From: CAYSLU01 sp964431965
GTDB taxonomy: Bacteria > Verrucomicrobiota > Kiritimatiellia > CAIKKV01 > CAYSLU01
Direction of reading: 5' to 3'
NCBI GenBank assembly: GCA_964431965.1
Contig: CAYSLU010000019.1
Location: 1 to 64,000 of the forward strand
DNA: 64,000 nucleotides
In this document: one piece after another, positions 34,849 to 42,654 of the stretch
Position numbering within the stretch: the stretch's first letter is position 1
How the letters are laid out: the number at the start of each line of letters is the position of its first letter
Made by a program: the position numbers and the translations under genes
The notes under the pieces: generated by a model
The model's input: the letters and a program-made list of their open reading frames with translations, nothing else
What the model was told of the DNA's origin: nothing
Database searches by the model: none

Positions 34849-35889
34849 CTACGCGTGCAGCGCGGCGGCCAGCTTCCCGATCAGGCCGTCCTCCGGCTCG
34901 ACCGGAAGCGGAACCACCTCGTGCTTCAGCACGCTGTGATAGGCGCCCAGGATGATGTTGAAGTCCACAAGCGCCGACGCCAGGTTCAGTGGATGCACCT
35001 TCCGGTCGTCCTCAAGCCAGTCGAACATCGCCTCGGTCAGCGCCGCCTGGGCCCGCACATCCTGCTCGAAGTAGTCGTGCGTGCCGCTCTCGGTCACGCC
35101 GTTCCGCCCTGTGTACTGCCACGACCACATCGTCCAGTGCGCGCTGCCGGCGCTCCCGTAGACGCTGATCCGCTTGTGGAGCGACACGGTCTCGACGGGC
35201 TTCGCCTCGGTGACCACGGTCGCGCCGGCCCCGCACCGCAGCAGGGCGCGCACGCCGTTGTCGTAGGAAATGGCGGCCATGGTCTCATCGGGGGCGTAGT
35301 GGCAACGCGGCGAAGGCTGAAGCCCCTTGGCGCCGGACGCCTGCGCCATCACGGAGGTCGGCCGGCCGCCCGGATTGAACGCGCTGACACCCTGGAGCAT
35401 GTGCGTCCCCTGGGCGACCAGATTCAGCCGCGCGCTGGCGTCGATGAACTTGACCTCGCCGATGCCGCCCTCGGCGACGCGCTGCTGGAGCATGAACCGG
35501 TTGGGATGGAAATGGAGCTGGTGATTGACCGCGACCTTCGTCTTCACGCGGCCCGCCAGCTCGCGCATGCGCCGGTAGTCCTCGCCCTCGATCGCGATCG
35601 GCTTCTCGAACACGACGGCCGGAACGCCGGCCTCGGCCGCAGCCTCGAGGATCTCGGCCCGCGCGATCGGCGGCGTGTTCACGTGAACCAGGTCCGGCTT
35701 CTCCTTCCGCAGCATCTCGCGATAGTCGGTGTAGCGCCCGGCGATTTCGTACTTCCGGGCAAATTCATCCAGCTTCTCGGGCGTGCGGGTGCTGACCGCC
35801 ACCACCCGCCCGCGCTTGATGTGCTGGTACGCCTGGGCATGCCCGTTCGCCCGGAACCCCGCCACGCCGATGATCACGCACTTGTACAT
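34849..35889 (-). CDS. Gfo/Idh/MocA-family oxidoreductase
   Basis: 346 aa NAD(P)-dependent sugar or cyclitol dehydrogenase. The N-terminal Rossmann fold starts KCVIIGVAGFRANGHAQAY; the family's EKP motif is seen in VVFEKPIAIEGEDY, followed by VNHQLHFHPNR and a C-terminal beta-sheet domain. AGGAGCGG precedes the chosen ATG; an upstream ATG at 35910 is in frame but outside the family start. The substrate is unknown. A structured repeat lies on each side of the gene, and an MDR dehydrogenase follows upstream on the same strand. Confidence 0.85.
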   Translation of the reverse strand: MYKCVIIGVAGFRANGHAQAYQHIKRGRVVAVSTRTPEKLDEFARKYEIAGRYTDYREMLRKEKPDLVHVNTPPIARAEILEAAAEAGVPAVVFEKPIAIEGEDYRRMRELAGRVKTKVAVNHQLHFHPNRFMLQQRVAEGGIGEVKFIDASARLNLVAQGTHMLQGVSAFNPGGRPTSVMAQASGAKGLQPSPRCHYAPDETMAAISYDNGVRALLRCGAGATVVTEAKPVETVSLHKRISVYGSAGSAHWTMWSWQYTGRNGVTESGTHDYFEQDVRAQAALTEAMFDWLEDDRKVHPLNLASALVDFNIILGAYHSVLKHEVVPLPVEPEDGLIGKLAAALHA

Positions 35890-36048
35890 CCGACCCGCTC
35901 CTTTCATCACCGCCAGTCAACACAGAGGTGCCAGTATGCCGCATCCGCGCAACGGCGGCCAACCCAACCGCATCACAGCGGCCGTCTCGGCGAGACGGCC
36001 CTACCAACGGAGCGGGAACCGAGCGCATGCGTTCGCCCCACCCCCGGC

Positions 36049-36262
36049 CCACCGTTCCGAGTCTGCGACGGAACGGTGCGAAACCGCGAGACGGATTGGG
36101 TCGCCCCGAGTCTGCGAGGGGTCCGAACGTGGACGCGTCAGCTTGGCTCGGATGGGCTGGCGCCGCAGGCGGCGCCATACTCCTGTATGCGCCGTCCTGC
36201 GGCAACAGCCCAGACGGGCCAAGATCACGCGCCCATGTTCGGCCCAATCCGTCTCGCTTCTT
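36049..36262. repeat. Structured palindromic element, copy 3
   Basis: H1: CCGTTCCG/CGGAACGG with loop AGTCTGCGA. P1: GCGAGACGGATTGGG with CCCAATCCGTCTCGC (perfect, 15 bp). H2: CCCC/GGGG closing GAGTCTGCGA. P2: CCGAACGTGGACGCGTCA with TCACGCGCCCATGTTCGG. P4: GCCGCAGG/CCTGCGGC. Apical CATAC-TCCT-GTATG. It is followed by a GCGGCAAGG ... TTGCCGC hairpin at 36299-36316, as after copy 2. The 35890-36322 interval holds no gene. Confidence 0.82.
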
Positions 36263-36322
36263 CTCATCGAGCCAGCCAGCACTGGGGCAGAGCCGACAGC
36301 GGCAAGGGATTGCCGCCCTCCA

Positions 36323-37333
36323 TCACCGCCAGTCGACGACCACGCCCAGATACGCCGGATCGGCGCGGTCGAGGGCCGCGTAGGCGGCGGGGAGTTCGGT
36401 GGGCTGGATCGTGTGCGTCCACAGCGGCCCCAGCCGGATCTTGTCCGTCCGCAGCCACTCCAGCGCCTGGCGCAGATTGCTCTCCGTCGATGGCGTCCGG
36501 TCCGCGGGCGAGGACTGCCGCGGCAGCAGCATCTCCCACCCGCCGCGTATCGTCACATGCCGGAACTGGACGTGGTGCAGGAACGTGGCCAGGTTCACCT
36601 CGCACGTGCCGCGCGCCCCGCCCAGCGTCGACAGCTCGCCGCCCGCCGCCGTCGCCTCCAGCGCCGCCGGGAACGTCGAGGCCAGCCCCGTCGCATTGAT
36701 GGTCAGCATCGCGCCCCGCCCGCCGGTCAGCGCCTTCACCTGCTCAACCGGGTTCCCGGCGGACGGATCGATCGCGCTCGCGATCCCCACCTCCTGCGCC
36801 CGCTTCCGCCGGGCCGCATCGGGATCGAGCCCGATCACCTCGAACCCGCGCAGCGCCGCGATCTGGGCCGCCAGGTTCCCGACCAGCCCCAGCCCCACGA
36901 CCAGCGCGCTGCCCGTGATCTTGGGATCGAGATGGCAGAACGGCGTCAGCGCCACATTGATCATCCGCGCGAAGCACGCCTTGCCCGCGTCCATGCCCGC
37001 CGGCACCACCGGCAGAAGCCCTCCGCCGGCCACGATCTTGTAGTTCGCGTGGCAGGCAACCGAATCCTTGAGCATGGGAAAGCAGAAGACGGTCTGCCCG
37101 ACCAGCGCCGGATCGAAGCCCGGCCCGCCCGCCTCCACCACGCCCGCCGCCGTATACCCCGGCGCGAACGCCTCCGTCCGCGCCGACCGGTACATGGAGA
37201 GCTCGGTCCCCGGGCTGATCAGCGAGTGCGTAACCCGCAGCCGGCATTCTCCCCACCCCGGCTCAGCGGCCAGCTCAACCTCGCGAACCTCCGCCTTCTG
37301 CTGCGCCACGAACATCAACTGCCTGGTCTTCAT
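36323..37333 (-). CDS. Zinc-type alcohol dehydrogenase-like (MDR) protein
   Basis: 336 aa medium-chain dehydrogenase/reductase. GroES-like N-terminal half with SLISPGTELSMYR and APGYTAAGVVEAGGPG. Rossmann half with ALVVGLGLVGNLAAQIAALRGFEVIGLD. The structural-zinc cysteines of classical alcohol dehydrogenases are absent, so zinc content is doubtful; it resembles the bacteriochlorophyllide/inositol-type MDR group. The substrate is unknown. It is adjacent to the Gfo/Idh/MocA oxidoreductase on the same strand, a common pairing in sugar catabolism. Confidence 0.78.
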   Translation of the reverse strand: MKTRQLMFVAQQKAEVREVELAAEPGWGECRLRVTHSLISPGTELSMYRSARTEAFAPGYTAAGVVEAGGPGFDPALVGQTVFCFPMLKDSVACHANYKIVAGGGLLPVVPAGMDAGKACFARMINVALTPFCHLDPKITGSALVVGLGLVGNLAAQIAALRGFEVIGLDPDAARRKRAQEVGIASAIDPSAGNPVEQVKALTGGRGAMLTINATGLASTFPAALEATAAGGELSTLGGARGTCEVNLATFLHHVQFRHVTIRGGWEMLLPRQSSPADRTPSTESNLRQALEWLRTDKIRLGPLWTHTIQPTELPAAYAALDRADPAYLGVVVDWR

Positions 37334-37436
37334 GTGGTCTCCTTCGTCATCCGATCCAACCGCTCCCCGGCGCCTTCAGAAATGGCCCCAGGCCCATGAT
37401 ATCGACTTTGCTCAGGTTCCCTGTAGTTGGCGAGGT

Positions 37437-37919
37437 TCAGGCCTTAGGTCGCTTTGCGCCTCGGCATGCGGGCTTGTACTCCGCACGCTTCTCCCGCACG
37501 GCCATGGGCGCCCCCGGCGGCGCGAGCAACTGCTTCATGGATCGCGCAACGTCCGGACAGGCGCGAAGGATCTGCTTGTCTTCGGTGACAAGCAGGACGC
37601 CGAGGGACCGCGCCAGAACAACGTAGGTTGCGTCGTAGGCGGTCAGGCCCGACGAATGGGCCGTGGTCAGGATCGCTGAAGGCGCGCACCCGTCCGTCCT
37701 GTCCGTGAGCAAACGCGCGGTCGTCCCCGCCGCGTCGATCGCATCGTGCAACGCGATCTTCCGCGCCTTCGTTTCCTGGAGTAGCGCATTCAGTACTTCA
37801 AACTGGCACAACGGATGCGTGACCCACGTCGCATCGCGCGCACGGACACCGCGGGCATCCAGCGCGAGAGGGGAGTCGAGGAGGAAAGCGACCACAACGT
37901 TGGCATCGACAACAATCAT
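37437..37919 (-). CDS. vapC: PIN-domain toxin (VapC/FitB-like)
   Basis: 160 aa predicted Mg-dependent ribonuclease. The PIN acidic residues are visible: Asp5 in MIVVDANVVVAFLL, Glu in CQFEVLNALLQ, Asp in GLTAYDATYVVLARSLG, and the Glu-Asp of LLVTEDKQIL. The C-terminus extends about 30 residues past the core and is basic. The start overlaps the antitoxin stop by four bases (ATGA), the normal antitoxin-first arrangement. Confidence 0.88.
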   Translation of the reverse strand: MIVVDANVVVAFLLDSPLALDARGVRARDATWVTHPLCQFEVLNALLQETKARKIALHDAIDAAGTTARLLTDRTDGCAPSAILTTAHSSGLTAYDATYVVLARSLGVLLVTEDKQILRACPDVARSMKQLLAPPGAPMAVREKRAEYKPACRGAKRPKA

Positions 37920-38143
37920 CGCTTCCCGTCCCTCGCGTCGCGAATGATCTGCACGATCTCCTCGCCGCTGATCGGCTTCAATGTCTTGATCGGCGGCGGC
38001 CACTCCGTGACAGCAGGACGATCCAGTTCCCGTTCCAGAATGGAGATGACTTCCCGGTTCATGGAACGGTGATGAACGGCGGCGCGCTGGCGCAACCGTT
38101 CATGCAAGGGCGGCGGCATGTTCTTGATCAGCAAAGCGGCCAT
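37916..38143 (-). CDS. vapB: Ribbon-helix-helix antitoxin (FitA/VapB-like)
   Basis: 75 aa. The N-terminal Arc/FitA-type RHH is ALLIKNMPPPLHERLRQRAA followed by SMNREVISILERELDR. The C-terminal tail (ISGEEIVQIIRDARDGKR) would neutralise the PIN toxin. AAAGGAG precedes the ATG. A perfect inverted repeat 26-42 bases upstream of the start is the probable autoregulatory operator. Confidence 0.87.
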   Translation of the reverse strand: MAALLIKNMPPPLHERLRQRAAVHHRSMNREVISILERELDRPAVTEWPPPIKTLKPISGEEIVQIIRDARDGKR

Positions 38144-38168
38144 GCAACACTCCTTTCGATACCCATGT

Positions 38169-38185
38169 TATACCGCTACGGTATA
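38169..38185. promoter_or_regulatory. Probable antitoxin operator
   Basis: TATACCG-CTA-CGGTATA, perfect 7-bp arms with a 3-base centre, just upstream of the antitoxin gene. The A/T-rich arms could also contain the -10 element, so binding would block transcription. RHH antitoxins of the FitA type bind such short palindromes. Confidence 0.65.
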
Positions 38186-38222
38186 TCTCGCGACTGAACT
38201 GCACGCAAGCCGAAACAACAGA

Positions 38223-38580
38223 TCACTTGCGGTCTGGTTGGGTCCGACCGTGTCTGTCCCCAGGGTCTCCCTGCAGGTCAGCCGTCATGAGTATCCTTCT
38301 TGGTAACCTCAGGACACTCGACAGCATGGCGACGCCCTGTTCGGAAAAGGCATAGGGAAGAGATCGAGAGCCGCCCCAACTTGAAATCACAATCCGGGAT
38401 TTCAAGTGAGCAACCTCTTGCGGCGCAAGCTGAAACATGAAGTCGGACGGGAATCGCTCTCGGTTCCTTTTCACGGCCTTCACCAGCGATTTGGGTTCGA
38501 CGCCGTAGAGCTGCGCCAAGTCCGCACTCAGCATTACATCGGTGACCAGTGAGTGCCGCCCGCTGAACGATCCGGTCTGC
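38223..38580 (-). pseudogene. Frameshifted, truncated ORF6N-domain protein
   Basis: The ORF6N (KilA-N-associated) domain is clear: MLSADLAQLYGVEPKSLVKAVKRNRERFPSDFMFQL, then GGSRSLPYAFSEQGVAMLSSVL. Its upstream part, DRIVQRAALTGHR, lies in another frame; the switch falls at about 38535-38540 (a 1- or 2-base indel). The C-terminus after SSVLRLPRR is also unlike the family, so the gene is broken at both ends. ORF6N proteins are usually phage- or plasmid-derived DNA-binding proteins. Confidence 0.65.
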
Positions 38581-38656
38581 CTCCGAGCCAGAACCGATGT
38601 CTGTCCGCCCCCCCGCGCTTGGGAGGCTGCCGACCGGGTACACCTCCGTTTTGACG

Positions 38657-38730
38657 GCGCTCATGCACGCCTACTACGAACCGGGAATTCCCGCGGCGCG
38701 CGGCGTCTGTAGTAGCGGCGTATGAGCCGC
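38657..38730. repeat. Palindromic REP-like repeat
   Basis: GGCGCTCATGCACGCCTACTAC (approximate left arm, 38657-38677) mirrors GTAGTAGCGGCG-TATGAGCCGC (38709-38730) with a few mismatches. It lies between the broken ORF6N gene and a sialidase-fold gene. Confidence 0.6.
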
Positions 38731-38743
38731 GTTCTGTCTCTGA

Positions 38744-40030
38744 TCACGTCCCGGGCAGACGGATCCGGTAGCGGAAGCAGTCGGCGGTGAAGTGCTCGGG
38801 GCGGGTCATGGCGGAGAAGTTCATGAGCTTGGGCTGCTCGGGCATGGTCATAATGAGGTCGCCGGTGCCGCGCTCCTCGTAGAGGCCCCAGTTGGTGTAA
38901 CGCACTTCCTCGGGCAGGTGCGCGGGGCGGTCCTGGATGACTTGGATCGAACGCCGGATCACGCGGCAGGTCGCGGGGTCGAACTCGGCGATGGCCAGCG
39001 GATAGCGCGGGGTCTGACCGTGCACCGGCCCCGGCAGGATGTTGGCCAGCCAGTAGCACGCTCCCGTCCGCGAGGACCGGAAGAAGGACGAGAACGAGGC
39101 GGGCGTCCACACGGTCCCGCCGTCGTCGTAGCACAGCGGCTGCGGCTCGCTCCACGTCATCCCTCCGTCGGTCGAGAGCGTCGAATAGCGCGTTGAGGGG
39201 ATGCCGAGCCGCTCGTCACCCTGGCAGCGCATCGTGTTGAACACCCGACTGCCGCCCAGCGCGATCCCGGCCGGCTCGCAGCAGCCGAGCGCCGACTGCT
39301 CGCGCGCCAGAAGGATCGGCTCGCCAAAGCGCCACCGGACGTCGCGGCCCGAATCGTCCCACCGCCCGCGCACGTACAGCACGCCATAGCGGCCGCCGCG
39401 CCGGGGATCGTCAAACGCGTCGCCCGGCCACGGCACATGATACAGGGTCAGGCCGAAGAGCACCGTGCCGTCCTCCAGCCATACGGGCGGAGGCAGGTCG
39501 ATCCCGGCGCCGGTCACGCCGAACACCAGGCCGGGGCCCCAGCGAGTCTCGTCGAAGCCGGGGCGCTCATCGACGATCTGGCGCGCCGCGGTCCAGCTCC
39601 GCCCGCCGTCGAACGACCGCTCGTACCACAGGCGGTACGTGCGCTGCCGCCGGTTGCCGCCGGCGAACATGCCCTCGGACGTGTCCACCTCGTAGGTGGC
39701 GAAGATGCTGATCAGGGCATCGCGCCGGGAATCGAGCGCGTGGAGGGACACATGGCGGCGACGGCCGTCGAGATGGGTCGCGTCCTCCACCGTCTGGTCG
39801 GGGCCTGCCGTCCATGTCCGCCCGTTGTCGGACGAGTAGCGGCGGAAGATCCGCGGATGGTAGAAGACATTCCGGCCCTGGGCATCGATGTGCAGCGCCT
39901 CGTGCTTGACGGACTCCATGAGCGTCCGCCCCTGCGCCGAGACATAGCACGGGTTCTGCGCATAGACGGCGATCCCCGGCGGGGCTTCGATATGCAGCTC
40001 TCGCTGAACCTCAATGCGTGGACAGGTCAT
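38744..40030 (-). CDS. Sialidase-fold exo-glycosidase-like protein
   Basis: 428 aa beta-propeller of the sialidase/neuraminidase superfamily. Asp boxes seen: SSDNGRTW, SFDGGRSW and STDGGMTW. Several arginines suitable for carboxylate binding are present, but the catalytic triad cannot be assigned. No signal peptide. The start overlaps the stop of the upstream sialidase-fold gene by four bases (ATGA), so both are made together, with a DMT-type transporter gene farther upstream. Probably acts on a sialic- or uronic-acid-like sugar. Confidence 0.76.
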   Translation of the reverse strand: MTCPRIEVQRELHIEAPPGIAVYAQNPCYVSAQGRTLMESVKHEALHIDAQGRNVFYHPRIFRRYSSDNGRTWTAGPDQTVEDATHLDGRRRHVSLHALDSRRDALISIFATYEVDTSEGMFAGGNRRQRTYRLWYERSFDGGRSWTAARQIVDERPGFDETRWGPGLVFGVTGAGIDLPPPVWLEDGTVLFGLTLYHVPWPGDAFDDPRRGGRYGVLYVRGRWDDSGRDVRWRFGEPILLAREQSALGCCEPAGIALGGSRVFNTMRCQGDERLGIPSTRYSTLSTDGGMTWSEPQPLCYDDGGTVWTPASFSSFFRSSRTGACYWLANILPGPVHGQTPRYPLAIAEFDPATCRVIRRSIQVIQDRPAHLPEEVRYTNWGLYEERGTGDLIMTMPEQPKLMNFSAMTRPEHFTADCFRYRIRLPGT

Positions 40031-41190
40031 GGATGTGTTACTGACGCCACCCTCACGTGCCGGCCGGCAATGTACTTGACCGGCCACTCGCGCGGGAAGG
40101 TGCCGACGTCGTAGACGACGTACAGGACGCCGGGTTCGGTCTCGCGCAGGCCGGTGTACCAGGTGCCGCAGGGATAGGGCACGGCGCCTCGCAGCTCGAT
40201 CGGGAGGACGGTGAGGTTGGTCCACGTGTCGCCGCCGTCGCGGCTGAACACGACGTAGTAATTCTGCATCTCGCCGCCGCCCCAGATGCGCCAGCCGAAG
40301 CTGCACGCGAGCGTGCCGTCGGCCATCTCGATCATGTCGGGATCCACTCCCCCGAACGGCAAGGCTCGAGGCGTGGACCACGTCAGGCCCTCGTCGTCGC
40401 TGTGGCACTGGTACATCGCGCAGTTGTTGCTGCCGGTGCGCATCAGGCAGACCAGGCGCCCGGCCGCGGGGCCGCGTGTGAGGCGAACCATCACGGGCTC
40501 GTCAAAGCCCTCTTCGCCCACGGACGGATCGACCGCCACGGTGGACACATACCGCCAATACCGGCCGCCGTCGGTCGAGCGCAGCAGGACCACGCGCGTC
40601 TTGCACATCGTCGGCTGATAGGGACACGGCGTCACGTCACCCTCAAACCAGCAGTAGACCGTGGTCAGCAGGTCGCCGCCCGGCAGCTCCAGCAGGGTGC
40701 GATGCAGCGTGAGGCCCGAGTACGGATGGCCGCCGTCATCGAAGCCGCCCCGGCCCTGCGGGAGATGGATGACCATCGGGTGCGGACCATCGAGCGTGAC
40801 AAGGTCGTCGCGCGACTCCCAGCAGCGGCCGCCCCACTCGCCCTTGCTGGTGGGCCCGCCGGCAATCGATTCATAAAGCACGATCCGGCCGTCGCTCAGC
40901 TCCGCGCAGTTGCCTTCCGTGATCGGCCCGACACCCTGCGTGTCCTTGAGCCACAGGCGCTTCCACGTCTGGCCGCCATCGCGCGACACCACCCGGCCGG
41001 GGATGGGGAAGACGTTCTGTTGAGGCGGCACCCATCCGGGCGGCGGAGTCGTCGCGGCTTGAACAAAGAGCGTTCCTTTGTTCGTGCGGAACAGGATCGG
41101 CTGCAAGCCGTCGGTGAAGACGATCTTCTCCGGGCCAACTTCAACCCGCAGGCTTTGATCCACTGGCGCTTCAGCTACGGTCTTCCACAT
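40027..41190 (-). CDS. Sialidase-fold exo-glycosidase-like protein
   Basis: 387 aa. Asp boxes: SRDGGQTW, STDGGRYW, SDDEGLTW and SRDGGDTW. It contains ELSDGRIVLYES and EMADGTLACSFGWRIWGGGEMQNYYVVF, strand patterns typical of BNR proteins. No signal peptide. It is distinct in sequence from its downstream partner at 38744 and from the gene at 12937. Translationally coupled to the downstream gene. Confidence 0.76.
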   Translation of the reverse strand: MWKTVAEAPVDQSLRVEVGPEKIVFTDGLQPILFRTNKGTLFVQAATTPPPGWVPPQQNVFPIPGRVVSRDGGQTWKRLWLKDTQGVGPITEGNCAELSDGRIVLYESIAGGPTSKGEWGGRCWESRDDLVTLDGPHPMVIHLPQGRGGFDDGGHPYSGLTLHRTLLELPGGDLLTTVYCWFEGDVTPCPYQPTMCKTRVVLLRSTDGGRYWRYVSTVAVDPSVGEEGFDEPVMVRLTRGPAAGRLVCLMRTGSNNCAMYQCHSDDEGLTWSTPRALPFGGVDPDMIEMADGTLACSFGWRIWGGGEMQNYYVVFSRDGGDTWTNLTVLPIELRGAVPYPCGTWYTGLRETEPGVLYVVYDVGTFPREWPVKYIAGRHVRVASVTHP

Positions 41191-41213
41191 CGCTCACTCC
41201 TTCGACCCCATGC

Positions 41214-41312
41214 GGGGTTCAGGGTTCACAGCCCAACCCTGGTGCGCTCCCATGCGACTGATTGGGCGAAACATGGGTGATTCTCCCTCCTGAACCCCGA
41301 ACCCTGATCCCC
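41214..41312. repeat. GGGGTTCAGGGTTC palindromic repeat
   Basis: Left arm GGGGTTCAGGGTTCA (from 41214) mirrors TGAACCCCGAACCCTGATCC (from 41291), with an inner CCCAT ... ATGGG hairpin. The same word family appears at 44461 (inside a gene) and 63774. Confidence 0.7.
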
Positions 41313-41319
41313 AGTCCCT

Positions 41320-42249
41320 TCATGCGCCGAGGTTGAACAGCACCACGGACACCACGGCGAGGCCGAGCGCCGCATACCAGCCGGGCGTGCGCGCCTCGCC
41401 GAACGCGAGCACGGATACCAGCGAGGCGCACAGAATCGTCACCACGCACACGATGGCAAAGCATACGCCCCCGGGCAGGCCGGCCGACATGGCCATCAGC
41501 ACCATGCCGGCGGTGGAGCCGAGCCCGGACACGACTCCGAGCCCCGCGGCCGCGCGCCAGTTGCAGGCCCGCCCGCGCTGCAGCGCGAGTTCAGCCGTGC
41601 ACCCGATGACGATCCCGACATACATCAGGCCGAAGTACAGGGGGCCAAACGCATCGAGAATGGTGGCCCCGCCCGAGTCGAGGCGGCGCGTGAAGTCCTT
41701 CAGCGCGATGCCATGGATGCCGAGCAGCGCGATGATGGAGACCAGGAGCAGGCCATAGACGAAGCGGTTGCCCGCGCGATGCGGGTGGCCCGCGGCGGGC
41801 GGGCCGGCCGGGTCGGCGGCCTGCGACGAGGCGACCACGCACAGGATCGAGGTGGCCAGGCCCAGCCACTGCCATACGGCGAGCCGATCGTGCAGGAAGC
41901 CCACGGCATATACAGCGGCCGGGACGAACATGAAGTTGAGCGCGCACCAGACCGGCGAGAAGGGCCCGCGATCCAGGGCCGGCTTCATCAGGGCCACGGC
42001 GGCATAGTTGGCCAGCCCCGCGAGCAGCCCGGCCGCCCACACGAACCAGGGCGCGCGCCGCACGAGTTCGGCCGCCCCATCCGCGGCGAGCAGCTTGCCG
42101 AAGAAGAACACCGTGCCCACCAGCCCGACCATCAGGAAGATGGGAATCGGATGCGCGTTCCGCGGCCGCCCCACGCGGTACATGACGCCCATCACCGAGA
42201 AGGCCAGCCCCGACGCCACGGCAATCGCCGCCTGCCCTGCCAACGACAT
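41320..42249 (-). CDS. DMT-superfamily (EamA/RhaT-like) transporter
   Basis: 309 aa with about ten hydrophobic helices in two five-helix halves, as in EamA and RhaT transporters. The first half ends near AVWQWLGLATSILCVVASSQ; the second starts at FVYGLLLVSIIALLG and ends WYAALGLAVVSVVLFNLGA. Substrate probably a sugar or small metabolite released by the co-directional sialidase-fold genes (inference). It is the first gene of the minus-strand group, close to the assembly gap. Confidence 0.72.
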   Translation of the reverse strand: MSLAGQAAIAVASGLAFSVMGVMYRVGRPRNAHPIPIFLMVGLVGTVFFFGKLLAADGAAELVRRAPWFVWAAGLLAGLANYAAVALMKPALDRGPFSPVWCALNFMFVPAAVYAVGFLHDRLAVWQWLGLATSILCVVASSQAADPAGPPAAGHPHRAGNRFVYGLLLVSIIALLGIHGIALKDFTRRLDSGGATILDAFGPLYFGLMYVGIVIGCTAELALQRGRACNWRAAAGLGVVSGLGSTAGMVLMAMSAGLPGGVCFAIVCVVTILCASLVSVLAFGEARTPGWYAALGLAVVSVVLFNLGA

Positions 42250-42374
42250 GAGACACGCCCCCGCATTTCACCCGCATCAGTTCGGCATTCGGATCTGCGA
42301 AACCGCGACACGATATCACGTCGCCGGCGAATTTCGCTGAAGAAACGGCGGGCCGGCCGCCGTGCCGCCGTGAG

Positions 42375-42429
42375 CCCGGCGCCGCGATCCGCTGGTTCGC
42401 AGCAGGCGCACGTGAGCGCCGGCAGACCC
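42375..42429. repeat. 55-bp direct repeat, left flank of gap
   Basis: Identical over 55 bases to 42530-42584 on the other side of the N run. It begins CCCGGCGCCGCGATCC and ends GCCGGCAGACCC. Most likely overlapping contig ends (k-mer length 55) rather than a biological repeat. Confidence 0.85.
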
Positions 42430-42529
42430 NNNNNNNNNNNNNNNNNNNNNNNNNNNNNNNNNNNNNNNNNNNNNNNNNNNNNNNNNNNNNNNNNNNNNNN
42501 NNNNNNNNNNNNNNNNNNNNNNNNNNNNN
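42430..42529. other. Assembly gap of exactly 100 N
   Basis: The round length of 100 marks a scaffolding placeholder, so the real distance is unknown. The flanks are an exact 55-bp duplicate of each other, arguing that the two contigs really overlap and nothing is missing. Confidence 0.98.
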
Positions 42530-42584
42530 CCCGGCGCCGCGATCCGCTGGTTCGCAGCAGGCGCACGTGAGCGCCGGCAGACCC
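42530..42584. repeat. 55-bp direct repeat, right flank of gap
   Basis: Second copy of the 42375-42429 sequence. If the gap is collapsed the intergenic region between the transporter and the giant-protein gene shortens to about 250 bases. Confidence 0.85.
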
Positions 42585-42641
42585 CCGCATGCGCCCCGAT
42601 CTTTCTCGCACGCCCGCGCACACAAATGCGGTCGAATCTGA

Positions 42642-42647
42642 TACAGT
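42642..42647 (+). promoter_or_regulatory. -10 element for a possibly leaderless transcript
   Basis: TACAGT preceded by TGA places the transcript start at or within a base of the ATG at 42655. No Shine-Dalgarno sequence is found ahead of any candidate start of this gene. Confidence 0.35.
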
Positions 42648-42654
42648 CAATGGG

